From Takakia lepidozioides (Eukaryota; Streptophyta; Takakiopsida; Takakiales; Takakiaceae), in the NCBI GenBank assembly GCA_030704615.1, contig CM060731.1:90746756-90810755 (forward strand): a DNA stretch of 64,000 nucleotides. The letters run 5' to 3'. The notes beneath the pieces are model-generated. The model saw nothing but the letters and a program-made list of their open reading frames with translations, made no database searches and was not told the DNA's origin. Shown piece by piece: positions 38,743-50,315 of the stretch. A program made the translations under genes and the position numbers. Each line of letters begins with the position of its first letter. Position 1 is the first letter of the stretch.

Positions 38743-40893
38743 TTAAGAATGTATCACCTTTTCTGTTGCATCCACACAGGATGTGGCTAGACGATGGAGC
38801 TTCTCCAATATCATCGTGGGCTTCAGAGCGCGAGAGTAGTGCTTCCCCACCTCCACCAGAAAGTCGGCACCAAGGGCGGGATCAGCTATGGCCACGTACT
38901 TTACCATCCGCGACTTGTACTTTATGCGGGCCCTCACCTCTGCAGCTTTGACATACGATTCGAGTTCCGGGAGGGTTGGATTCTTCTCCTCTGACTCCAT
39001 GTAGAACCTCCGCGCATGTGCCAAATCCTGGTGTATTTTCGTCTGTCAAGAATGCGCACATAAGATTAGAGATCCTGCTCAACACAATTTCTTCTATTGG
39101 GGGAGGAGAGACAGATTAGCTCAACAAAACTGTCAGGAGCTTTACCCGAAATATGTAGTCCACCATGGCGTCGACGCTCAGCCTATACCACGTTCTGTCT
39201 GCCTTTGCCTCCGACTTGCGCAGGAGGTCGGCACTGAGGGAATTGGCAAACTCTTGCACCCCCTGCTTCCCGACATCCTTCACTCGGAAGAGCATATGGG
39301 TCAAGTTGGTGGCAATGAAGGCATTCTCAGTCACCCTGCAGTGCCACATTTCCATCAAACAATACTGAAATGGGAATTTTCATCATATATGAGGATTCGC
39401 AATGAAATGACTTCCAAATTCAAAGTCCAAAAGCGAGAGGGGTTGTAGCTTACGAGTTGATGTCGGCCATTGCAGCTTTGAGAAGACTGCGATCTTTGGG
39501 CCCCGCAACCTTCAGCACAACACAATCGACGGCGAAATGCCAATCGAGATCGTTGGGGTGGGCTTGGGCAATGTGCTCCATCCATGCCAGGAGGCGATGA
39601 TTGCCGTCCCACACGTAGAACATCTTACCGGACATGTGCTGGAAAAGAGGATCACTAGCAATCGATCTCTCGAACTCCTCATTTCGCGTTTGCCAATGGG
39701 GACCCCATTTGTCCACCTCATCGGAAGTGTGGGCACGGGAAGCTCCGTGGTCGTTCTCAATGGAAACGTAAAAGGCGGCAGACCCCATTCGATATCCATC
39801 CCGGAGAGAGAATTTCAGCTTGTCGATATCGCCTGGGAGGGCAGGTCTCACCACCTGCAATGACACCAAGCGGCAAAGGGGAATTCGAAGCTTGGCCGGG
39901 TACACCATGCCCCCAACACCCTGCCAATGTTGCTGTGGGTTGCCTCCAACATCTTGGCAGCGGCCAACTTCATATCCGCCTCAGACATGACGTCTGCTGC
40001 ATAGGGGTTTTCCGGTAGCCCACCAGGACCGCCAAATCCAGCCTGTATGCTCCGGGTTTGGGGCTTGGGGATGTCCGGGAGGATGTCATCCTGGTCAGAA
40101 ACCTCCATGTCGTCCTCCTCAACAGGGTCAGCCACCTGCGAAACCACCTCCAGCACTCTCGTCGTCTCTACTGCCCTCTCCCTGGCTTCACCTCGAACTT
40201 GCACAATCCGTGCTCTTTCAGGTGTTCTTTCCTCTCCTCCACTCTCCACCGTATGGGTAATTGCGGGGGCTGCTCTTGCCCGCGATGGTCTAACCGGTGT
40301 GCTACTGCCTCTCTGTGGTGTCTTGTAGGGATCCACTGTCTCTGTGGGTCCCTCGCTTACATTGACATCTGTCATTTGGGCACCCCTGGCCTCTTCAGCT
40401 GCCTTTTGTCTTTCCTCCTGGCTAGCATTCTGTCTCGTCTGTTCTTTTGCCCTCTCTTTTGCCCTCTCACGGGCTTTCTGTTTCTTACTAGGGCTAGCAG
40501 CAGGGGAGCCCTCCAGGACGACCACCTTTGATTGAGGCGAACTGACACCCTCGCGCGCACTGCTCACTCCCCCCTCCGCAGCCCGTGACTGCTCTCTCGC
40601 CGGGATTGCATGTGCTTAGCTTTCTTCTTTTTCTTTGCGTGGGCGGGCCCTACTGCATGTGCATGAACAACCTCCATTGCCGGATCTGCTGTCCTCATGT
40701 CCTCACGCCCTTCACCTGCCATGCCGCCTGCACCAACCTCCCCAATGCCTACTCTGTCGTAATCTCGTTGCAAGTCCTCCCGTCCACCAACAAAAGGTTT
40801 AAGTTTGCCCTCTCGCCCCAAGTTGGGCGATTCAAACATGCGATGAGTTGGAGCTGTCGATGATACCACCAGCGTGCCGGGCTCGTCGTCACT
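38743..40893 (-). pseudogene. ParB/sulfiredoxin-like half of the ParB-methylase gene (copy B)
   Basis: Read leftward: an exon starting at 40893 (SDDEPGTLVVSSTAP) with a KKKKKAKHM basic motif; a charged coiled-coil-like stretch KARERAKERAKEQTRQ; an acidic linker (VEEDDMEVSDQDD); then the ParB/Srx-like domain (about 39454-39908): VSLQVVRPALPGDIDKLKFS, GKMFYVWDGNHRLLAWMEHI (motif at about 39588-39620) and FAVDCVVLKV. GxHR-type motifs bind nucleotide or phosphate in ParB N-domains. Two more exons follow (about 39130-39358, RVTENAFIATNLTHMLFRV; and 38743-39040, LPELESYVKAAEVRARIKY). In bacteria and phages, ParB-like domains are often fused to N6/N4 DNA methylases. Here the frame is broken once near 40565, and the inversion has detached the methylase exons. 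The exact junction after 39454 is not resolved. Confidence 0.65.
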
Positions 40894-41640
40894 CTGTCAT
40901 TGACAAAAATCGTGAAACCAACATCGGTGCAAAAAGCAGCATCGCAACGAGCAGCGCAACCACCATAGCAACAATCATGTAGCAAAAATGAAAACATAAC
41001 AAGTTTAGGAAGTATGGAGAGCCATGCAACAACAATGAAAACAAATGCAACCATTGCCTAAGAATGACATGCACAAGCAGCCTTCTCCAGAGCTGCCGGA
41101 TTTGCACAATCTAAGGTTCACTCAACTATCTAAAGTTCACTCATACAGCAAAGCCAGGATGAAGATGCAAAAACAAAGCGAGGTCGGGTAACAAGCGAAA
41201 GCAAAAAATAAATCGAACAAACCGAAAGCAGAAGTGGCTTGCCTGAGAGTACTCGGCTTCAGTTGGCGCAGGTTGTGAGCAAGACACTGGAATCTCCTGC
41301 TGGAGCTTCAGTTTGGCCATAGCGATGCGCGATTGGCCGTCGTCCGTAGTACAGAGCTTTCAACTTCCGCCGCAGGTCTGGATGTGAGGTCTCTCTAAGG
41401 GAGGCCAAGCCCTTCAGGCGGCCTAGTAGTCCCAGCCAAAAAAGATCTCTTTTTTGGGGTACATGCCTGGAATACCATGTTAAGCCAAGTTTAGCATGAG
41501 ATTTAGGGTACGTGTCCAGGAAGCCATGCGTCGCCAGCCGAATAATAACCGACGGCCGTCGACATTTATTGCCCAACTGCGCAATTAAATGTCGGATGAA
41601 GCCCTCCATGTCGGATGAAAATCGACGTAAACAGTCCCGG
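40894..41640 (-). pseudogene. Upstream part of the ParB-methylase gene and its leader (copy B)
   Basis: Conserved with 5400-6110 in copy A. A frame giving RRKLKALYYGRRPI (about 41320-41370) and WYSRHVPQKR upstream of it persists in both copies and may be the first coding exon, but no clear donor or start is visible. The stretch 40900-41240 looks like an intron. Confidence in coding status is low. Confidence 0.35.
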
Positions 41641-42420
41641 AATTTCCAACGTAGAGGTAATTCAGAGCGCTGCACGATGGAATTCCGGCGCCGGATTTCC
41701 ATCCTGCAAGTAATTCGGAGCGCAGCAGGATGGATATCCGGCGCCGAATTTCCATCCGCGGAGGAAGGGCGGCGCTGGAAATTTCCCTCACCCTCACGCA
41801 GGTAATTCGGAAGCGCGCGGATGGAAATCCGGCGACGAATTCTCCAGCCAGGTAGGGCGGCGATGGAAATGGAAATTCCCTCACGCAGGTAATTCGGAAG
41901 CGCGCGGATGGAAATCCGGCGACGAATTTCCATCCAGCCAGGTAGGGCGGCGCTGGAAATTTCCCTCACGCAGGTAATTCGGAAGCGCGCGGATGGAAAT
42001 CCGGCGCCGAATTTCCATCCAGCCTGGTAGGGCGGCGCTGATGAAATTTCCCTCAAGCAGGTAATTCGGAAGCGCTCGGATGGAAATCCGGCGCCGAATT
42101 TCCATCCGCGGAGATAGGGCGGCGCGCCGAATTTCCCTCACGCAGGTAATTCGGAAGCGCGCGGATGGAAATCCGGCGCCGAATTTCCATCAGCCAGGTA
42201 GGGCGGCGCTGGAAATTTCCATCACGCAGGTAATTCGGAAGCGCGCGGATGGAAATCCGGCGCCGAATTTCCATCCAGCCAGGTAGGGCGGCGCTGGAAA
42301 TTTCCCTCAAGCAGGTAATTCGGAAGCGCTCGGATGGAAATCCGGCGCCGAATTTCCATCCGCGGAGGTAGGGCGGCGCGCCGAATTTCCCTCACGCAGG
42401 TAATTCGGCACCGAATTTCC
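41640..42420. repeat. Hairpin-repeat array, family 2 (copy B)
   Basis: Units of about 85-95 bases with GGAAATCCGGCG(C/A)CGAATTTCC and AGGTAGGGCGGCGCTGG or GGTAATTCGGAAGCGCGCGG spacers. It is the counterpart of 6110-6905, but the spacers differ (GGAAGCGC against GGATGCGC), indicating separate homogenisation in each copy. Confidence 0.9.
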
Positions 42421-42479
42421 ATCATGCAGGTAATTCGAATACCGGAAGAATGGAAATTCGGCGCCGAATTTCCATCCTG

Positions 42480-42880
42480 CAGGTAATCGAATACCGGATG
42501 AATGGAAATTCGGCGCCGAATTTCCATCCAGCAGGTAAGTCGGATCGGTGCCGTATGGATATTCGGCGCCGAATTTCCATTCGCCAAGTATTCTGAGCGA
42601 GGAATTACCTTCGTGCAGGTAATTCCCAGATGAGAATTACATTCCTGCAGGTAATTCGTCGATCAGAATTACCTTCGTGCAGGTAATTCTGGACGAGGAA
42701 TTAACATCCTACCGGCATCGATTGGAATTACCTGCAGGAAGGTAATTCTCATCTGGAAATTACCTGCACGAAGGTAATTCTTATCTGGGAATTACCTGCA
42801 GGAAGGTAATTCTGAGCGATGAAATACATGGCGAATGGAAATTCGGCGCCGAATATCCATACGCCACCGATCCGACTTAC
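42480..42880. repeat. Central long palindrome of PMM, copy B
   Basis: Inverted repeat centred near 42715. The arms include GAGCGAGGAATTACCTTCG to the left and GGTAATTCTGAGCGATG to the right, and both flanks run out into GGCGCC palindromes and CGGATCGGTGCC / GGCACCGATCCG-type words. It has the same position between divergent genes as in copy A. Confidence 0.85.
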
Positions 42881-43700
42881 CTGCTGGATGGAAATTCGGC
42901 GCCGAATTTCCATTTATCCGGGATTCCACTTACTTGCTGGATGGAAATTCGGCGCCGAATTTCCATTCATCCGGGATTCGAATTACCTGCAGCATGGAAA
43001 TTCGGCGCCGAATCTCCATCCATCCGAGATTCCACTTACCTGCTGGATGGAAATTCGACGCCGAATTTCCATTCATCCGGTATTCCACTTACCTGCAGGA
43101 TGGAAATTCGGCGCCGAATCTCCATCCATCCGGGATTCCACTTACCTGCTGGATGGAAATTCGGCGCCGAATTTCCATCCGGGGATGGTCTCTGTCGGAG
43201 AGGTGCCGCCTCTCCGCCGCTCTGTTGGATATTCGGTGCCGAATTTCCGTCCCGGGGGTTGAAATATGACGGCCAGGTGCCGACCTCTCCCTTCTCCCCG
43301 ACTGCATTGGAACGGCCCCGAATTGAAATTCGGCGCCGTTTTCCCATCTGGGGAGGTTTTTATGTCGGCCAGTTTTCGGTCTGACCCCCCGACAAGACTT
43401 CCTTTGAGGGGGCCCGGATGGAAATTCGGCGCCGAATCTCCATCCAGGGGATGTTCTCTGTCGCACACTCACCGGCCTCTGCGCCCGAGGCGACTTCATC
43501 CGGGCTTCCTCTGTTGGATATTGGGTGCCGAATTTCCATTCGGGGGGGGTAGTAATGTGACGGCACGGTGCCGGCTTCTCCCCTTCAGCCGTCATCATCC
43601 GGACGGCCCCCCACTTTCTGACTGCATACCGTTGGCAGTTATTGCGCAAAGACCAGGGCCGCATTCCGGAGACAAGGTTCATTAACACTCTGACTGTGGA
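42880..43700. repeat. GGCGCC palindrome array and GC-rich repeats upstream of transposase (copy B)
   Basis: About six irregular units to 43180 with CATTCATCCGGGATTC spacers, then GC-rich blocks matching 8050-8860. Fewer units than copy A account for most of the length difference between the copies. Confidence 0.85.
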
Positions 43701-43844
43701 TTTTTGAGATAGTTGGCTCCCTGGATTTGGATCAGGCTTCGTCGCTCGGACAAATCGGCATCGCATTCATTCCCATCGCTGCACCCCCTTCTACCAGGGA
43801 GCTTCCCCGCACGCCATCTTGGCAGTCTTGTGTGCACATCTCCC

Positions 43845-46800
43845 ATGGCGGAAAACCCGAGCGCTACAGTGTACTGCCTTCCTCACGAGCATAGAGCTTC
43901 ATTTCCGTGCAGAGAGGACACCTGCCGGGTGATGGAGAAATATCTGTGCGTTCGATACCACCTGAAACCGGGGTCGGTTTTTTTGGAGGAGGAAAGGAAG
44001 GACTCAAACGGCCTTGTTGTCGAGAGTATTGTTGTGCTCCACGATGATTTCGGCGATGGCAGGGAATGGCGAGTTCCACCATCGGACAGCGTCATATACA
44101 GGGCTGTTGGGGACTTCATTTGCCCGCCAAATGCACCGTCTATCCTGGCGCCTTCCACGAAACAATCCGCGAATCAGAGAGTGGGTACCTCAAAGAGAGA
44201 AGTCTGCAACGAAGTAAATCCAGAGCCGAACCCATCCATGAAGACGACCGAGAACCGGGTTGTTCACAACCTGTCCGACTCAGACGAGGTCATCGAAGTT
44301 CCGAGGTCGTCCTGGAGATCAGGCAAGTCCTCAATGGACGTCAGTGGAGGAGGGAGTCATATTCCCAGCACGAGCACCGCAGTTCGATCTATTCTAGAAA
44401 TTCTGCGAGGGCTTCACCTGGAAGGACACCGGTCGGAGCTGGCCGGGCTGGACTACAGCAAGTTCGCAATTAAATCGGTTACATGCCTTCCCGCCGACGT
44501 CGACGGTAATATCTTCTTTGAGTTCCCTCCTCGGGCGGACTACTCGAGGGCGTCCGGAATGTTGACAGATATGGATAGAAAACATGACGGTCATCCTTGG
44601 TGCGTTACCAAAACCACCAGCACGAAGATGCTTGATGGTGTGCGGGTGCGCTACGTTGTTTGAGCGAGCGCGTTGCGGTGTTTCTCCCCAACTTGCTTCC
44701 ACTTTCAATCCAGAGGTCACAGGAACGAGACCGATTGGACAGGCACAGCTCACCAACCATTTCGAGCTCAGGAGAAGGTTCCGAACTCCACATTTAAGTG
44801 TGCGCATTGCAAAGAACCACCACACTGCATGTCTGTTTGTAATGCCAAGCAGTTCTATGTGTTGCACCGTTTCCTTGACCTCACCCGAGCTTGCATACAC
44901 GTTGGTTCCCATTGTCACAAATTGGCAAGGGGGAACTCGCGGGAGGCTGCCCACGAAGCAGAGCAGCTCGTTCAGGAGGAGGTTAAGTTGAGACCGGGTG
45001 CCAAACCCAAACAGATACAGCTCCAAGCCGCCCATAAGATGGCATTGGCCAGAATTATGTCGGAAGACGGCTCCGATAGAGTTCTTCTCGACGAGAAGGA
45101 AATGGAGGCATTGCTGGAGTCGGTGTCCCACGTATGTTCACCGAATGTCCGAAACCACATTGTCTCATGCAAACAGAAAATTGGGCGTGGCTCGGATATG
45201 CACTCCATTCTGGAGGTGAAGCGACGATGTGGATATGACTACATTCATGGAAGTAGGTTTCCAGGACAAGGGACTGAGGTAGATCGTTGTTTCGTATTCA
45301 AAATGTCCACGTGTGGACCTAGCAGTGGCGTCGAACTGGTCGACAGGATGACGAGTGGGAACTTGTCAAACAGTTGGGTCATGTTCGACCATATCAAGCG
45401 AATTACAAATCACCAGTGGGTGACAATGGGTGCACATGTCTACGACACCCACTGCAGGATGCTAATGACAATTGCTATTTGTGAGATGAAAGGAGAGGAC
45501 ACACAATCGGAGATGCTTCTTTGGCAGGGAATAAACAAACAGATGGCCAAGGCGGGATTGCCCCCTCCCAATTTCCGTGGTTTCATGGCGGACAACGCAC
45601 AAGCAAATTGGGCTGCCATCCAAAGGGTGTACGGGCAAGACCCCAATGTTCCCATGGAAGGCAAGGAGAGATCTTGTGGGTTCCATTTTCTGCAGAGCCT
45701 TTCGCAGTACACAACCAGGCTCGTGGCGCCAGATTTCAGAGAGGAGCACCGTTCCATGTGCTTTGCGTGGAAGCGCGCTCCCACCTTGGATGATGCAGAG
45801 ACACAGTTTGCATGCATACGGGCTTGGTGGACATCGTCAGGTGCTGTAAGGAAATCAGACGAAGGAGCAATGGTCAGTTGGCTAGCATGGTGGCATTATC
45901 GTTTCCTCCAGTTCGGCGACTATATGCGGGAGGTGAGTTGCACGAATTCGCGTCCCGTTGGATATTATTCTTGGCCATATTTGTAACTTGCTTGTAACCT
46001 GAACATGTGCTTGTGCAGGAAATGTGTCTCGACTCCGACACCGACATGCCCACGACAAACATGGCCGAATCAGTGCACTCTTCCTGGCGTGCCTCCTCTG
46101 CGGCGCATCTGGTGGACATCCTCACTGCCACAACGGAGGACATTGTGAGGTCAATTATGCAGCAATGCAGGTACAACGAGTTCTTGAAAGGGAAACAGTG
46201 GGGCTTGGGGCCGGACAGGCGGGAAATGCTGATGCGGACTGCCTCCAGATCGAAGAATCCTCGGAAGTGGGCGGCGGCCTTGCGAGAGGGCCTTCGGGAC
46301 ACGCCATTGCTGCGAAGAGGCCAACATTTGGAAGGAGATGTTCATACCCGTCCAGTGAGACGAAGACTTGACGAGGCACCTGGCGGAGAAGAGGATTCAT
46401 GGCGAGCTGACAAGAATATTCGCACGCTCCCTCGTGGTCCGGTGATGTTGTCCGAGGAGGTCTCGTCGAGCACCGGAAGTCCTGCACGTTCAAGATCGCC
46501 ATCTCCTTTGAGCACAGGGCGCGTGCCCCGGCAACATAACGAGCCATCTGTAGTAAAGCAATACAACATTCCCATTGTGGAGACAAGAGTGTCGGAGTCA
46601 CAGTGGAGAATTGCGAGGACATTGCCGGCATTTCGAGGGAAGTGTTGCGCCATCCGGGTGGATACGAGAGCACGCTGTGGTGAGATGATTCGGAGGAACC
46701 CACACGGTGCTGTACCTGCACCTTGTTTCAGCGGCAGATTTTTGACTCCCACATTTGCTCACGCCACAACGCAGACATTTTGGTTCTGTAGGCACGACAT

Positions 46801-47437
46801 AATGACCTGTGTATTTGGCAACCCCAAGTACGGGATTCAGGGAATGCCGGAGCCTCCGGGCGTCTGGCCTGTTGCACCGGGTTGCAGCCTCTCTCAGAAT
46901 GAGGCGGATGCTCTATCTGCAGCAGGATTTCGAATGGTGCAACGCACAGACATCCCGGCCCACGCATTTCCGGTTCCTCAGACCCAGCCATTGCAAACTG
47001 CTCGGTCCAGTAGAGACGGATTGGACAATTCTGCACATCCCACAATGCGATTCGGAAGAGTGAAGAGACGACACCCTCCCAACAAGTTGAATGAGACTCG
47101 GATTGCCAATGCTCTTGGGATGGCTTGCACTATTCAGAGCTCCGTGGACGTACCCCCACCCGGCCTTGGGCGTGTGTATCGGATGGCAACGGCCGGCTCG
47201 GCTGTACGCGACGATGTATACACAATTACGATTGGAGTGGAGCCGACTTGCAACTGTACGGACTTCTCGTTGATGGAAGCAAAGAAGGGTTCGAAGTATT
47301 ATCCGTGCAAGCATCTGTATTACATTTACCTGAAGAGGTTGAGGATGAACGTGACTATTGATGACTTTATTCATGCACCGGCGTTGAGCGTGAACGAGCT
47401 GCACAAACTCCTCCTTAGGGATTCCAGAAATCATTGA
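43845..47437 (+). pseudogene. MULE transposase of PMM, copy B (single nonsense codon)
   Basis: Exons 43845-45932 and 46019-47437 with the same splice sites as copy A; together 1168 codons plus stop. Exon 2 is intact through the SWIM finger (CNCTDF ... YYPCKH). In exon 1 a TGA at 44661-44663 replaces the TGT (Cys) of copy A, just before the Cys/His-rich region, so the frame is truncated after about 272 residues. A restart at a later ATG (44673) would lose the N-terminal 276 residues but keep the zinc-binding, DDE and SWIM parts. The domain description is as for copy A. The two exon-1 copies have equal length (2088 bases) with no indel. Confidence 0.85.
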
Positions 47438-47589
47438 TGGGGCAAACGGAATCCTCCATATGGATATTTTCAAATGCATTTTGCTGTATCAGACTTTTTT
47501 TTTTGCAGTGTAATGAAATGCACCCCAAAACTCCTGGAATGAGGCAATATTCCATTCAAACTGAGATCCAACAGAAGCAGTTGTGGGGC

Positions 47590-47950
47590 CATTTCTGGAA
47601 AAATGGCGCCGAATTTCTCTTGTTGGGGCCGAAAACTCGCTAAGTCCCAACATGCACTGGTACCGTGTCTGGAAAAATGGTGCCGAATTTCTCTTTTTTG
47701 GGCCGAAAACTGGCTAAGTCCCAACATGCACTGGTACAGTGTCTGGAAAAATGGCGCCGAATTTCCCTATTTTGCGCCGAAAACTGGCTAAGTCCGAACA
47801 TGCACTGGAAAAATGGCGCCGAATTACCTGTCATGAGGGGACCTATAGCCGCGGAATTCGGCACCATTTTTCGCCAGAGAGACCTATTGCCGCGAAATAC
47901 GTCGCCGTTACGGACCCTATTACCGCGAAATTCGGCGCCATATTTGCACA
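47590..47950. repeat. Right-terminal hairpin-repeat array (copy B)
   Basis: Units of about 75-86 bases with ATGG(C/T)GCCGAATTTC and GGCTAAGTCCCAACATGCACTGG, as at 12740-13110. The final units change to TATTGCCGCGAAAT / GGCGCCATATTTGC words. Confidence 0.85.
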
Positions 47951-48186
47951 TGTCGCTGGGAATTGGCATGAGCGGAAGACGAAATATCATGAGCACAACT
48001 GTCAAAAGTGCAATTTTCCCTTCAAGGGGCCGAATAATATATTTGTTTTTCCTGACACATTGCATTAAATTATTGTTTTTTTTTGTTTTTTATTTTCGAA
48101 ATTTGTACTTCTGCTCATGAAAACCGATTGTGTTACTACTCTGCTCATGCCGCTCATGCCGCTCATGCTCATGAAATAGCAAACCT

Positions 48187-50286
48187 CCAAAGGCTTGACC
48201 AACTTGTTCGGGTGAGAGGGATGGGGTCTCAACCACAAGTGTTCACGAATGACATTGAGTTCCATATCCTTCCTAGATGTGGCTATGTCCTTCTCCCCAA
48301 GAATGGTTCTCAGCACAATCTCACACAAATTTTTTTCACAATGCATCACATCCAGTGTGTATCGGATGAGTAAGTCTTTCCAGTATGGCAATTGGTTCAA
48401 AACAGTGACCCGTTTCATGCCATGTTCCTTTGAAGGGTCCAGTTTTCCCCCCTCAGCCCCTCCCATTGCGAGATACAACTCTCTGGTTGTAGCCCGGTCA
48501 AATTGCTCACTTGTAGTGACCACCATAGGAGCTGCTCTATGTTCCACATGTCCATTAAAATGGGACGAGTTATTCCTATAGGGATGAATAGCAGGCAAGT
48601 ATCTCCTATGACCAAGATACAAAACTTTTTTGCATGCCTTGGAGTACCTGGAATCAACATTAGGGCCGCAAGCTGGGCAGGCCTTGTATCCCCCGTGTGC
48701 GCATCCTGCTAGCAACCCATAAGCTGGAAAGTAGTGGATTGACCACATCAAGATGGCCCTCATGCAAAATGACTGCTGCCCCACTAGGCTACTTCCATCC
48801 AATGCCTCCACACCAACTTCCCACAACAATTTCAGCTCATCCACAAGGGGCTGCAGATAAACATCTGCATTGTCATTTCCCACAGATTGTGGTCCAGGAA
48901 TCAATAAAGCCAACATCGTGAAAAATGGCTTAGTACACAGCCATGGTGGAAGATTATAGTTTACCAACATGACAGGCCAAGTTGACCATTTGTTTGATTT
49001 ATCACTGTAAGGATTGACACCATCCCATGCGAGACCCAATCGCAGATTTCTGGGGTCCGCTGCAAACTCAGGCCATTTTTGGTCAATGTGGGCCCAAGCC
49101 TTGCTGTCTGCTGGGTGCCTAACCAAGCCATCCAAACTTCGATTCTTAAAGTGCCATGACAATAACTCTGAGATGGATTTGGCTTTATACATTCAAAGCA
49201 GCCTTGGAATGATAGGGAAATGTCGAAGGACCTTACGAGGTACTGGTGTCTTCGTACCCACCACATAACGACATGCCTGACATTTTGGACAAACCTCCAG
49301 ATTTTGAAGCTCCCTTCTGAACAACACACAACCTTTTGGACATGCATGTATACTCTCGTAATGAAGCCCGAGTTCCATTATGAGTTGTTTTGCCTCATAG
49401 TGGGACTTTGGCAGGCAATTGTCTGCTGGCAACAGTTGTCTTCCTAACAATGTAAGGAGTTCATCGACAAAGGTGTTTGACACACCATGGGTTTGACAAG
49501 CATTTAACAGCAGTAAGGTAGCAGACAATCGAGAGAAGAACTCCCTACATACAAAGCCCTGGATGCCTCCTGCTCAAAACGTAAGGCACTCGCTGCACCA
49601 CGATCACCATCGCTCTTCAGTCCACCATCAGTCTGCTCTGGCACTCCATCTGTGTCCCATTGGCCCTGTGTTCCATCTCCCGGTTCCTCATGTGCATCAC
49701 CAGTTTGCACCCCATTATCTGTAGTTGCGAATGTCTCCCGGAGCATTCTAAGCATGTCAAGATTACGATCCAAGGTATCAGGACCACCTGCAGGGCTGGT
49801 TTCCGTTCTAAACCCCTCATGTTCGTCTCCAGAGTTTTCCTGCTTATAAGCATATCAGTCCACATGTCAATCCACAATAAGATGGGGAGTTTAGGGTTGG
49901 AAATGGTGGATGTGGAACGTGCCATAATACAGGCACGTGGCAATAGGAAAACGGGCATGTACAATACTCTACACCTTACAACAATCCCGCTACCAGGAAT
50001 TTGAACTGTTTCTTATAATTTCAAAGTATGCATCAGGGTTAAGGGAAGAGAATCCACAGATATGCACCGGGAGTTCTCGCAAGTTAGGATCTCGCAAGTT
50101 CAAAAGCAGATGACGCTTAGCCCGGCCAATGGTTTGCCAGTTCCCACCATGACAGGCATTGCATGGACATAGAATTTTCCGAAGACCCAGTCTTCTTGCT
50201 CGCGCTTCCTCTAGTTTCCACAATCTGTCATCGTCATGTTCTGCTTGTGTCCGCCTTTGCAATCGATGGGCAGTAGGAGGGATCAT
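48187..50286 (-). pseudogene. CACTA TNP2 transposase, 5' part, separated by PMM insertion
   Basis: From the ATG at 50286: a Transposase-associated-like zinc region (LCPCNACHGG, RAKRHLLL; to about 50010), an intron, an acidic segment (about 49860-49540), then LSATLLLLNACQTHGVSNTFVDELL, HACPKGCVLFRRE, CPKCQACRYV (zinc-binding pair) and PRKVLRHFPIIPRL. After a small frame change near 49195 comes the catalytic TNP2 domain: NRSLDGLVRHPADSKAW, LGLAWDGVNPYSDKSN, WPVMLVNYNLPPWLCTKP, LLIPGPQSVGNDNADVYLQP, HGGYKACPACG and YTLDVMHCEKNLCEIVL. It stops at KLVKPLE (48187), where PMM copy B begins. TNP2 is the DDE-type transposase of CACTA elements. Confidence 0.88.
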
Positions 50287-50315
50287 CTTGGCGACTGAGT
50301 GAGACTCGTCAGGAA

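Larger units (their letters stand above)
35510..48187. mobile_element. PMM composite element, copy B, nested in CACTA TNP2
   Basis: This is the second copy of the element at 2082-13350. It interrupts the CACTA TNP2 frame: residues KLVKPLE end at 48187 and the frame resumes leftward at 35509. Relative to copy A, the segment 35510-38742 is inverted, which puts methyltransferase exons on the plus strand. No clear target duplication is seen, and the original left end of the element appears lost. The right end is the same GCTCATGAAATAG as in copy A. Overall identity to copy A is high, implying recent mobility. Confidence 0.85.

Noticed and set aside
35500-48200. A target-site duplication flanking PMM copy B
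   Set aside because: No matching 8-11 base words were found at 35510 and 48187. The left end seems deleted by the rearrangement.
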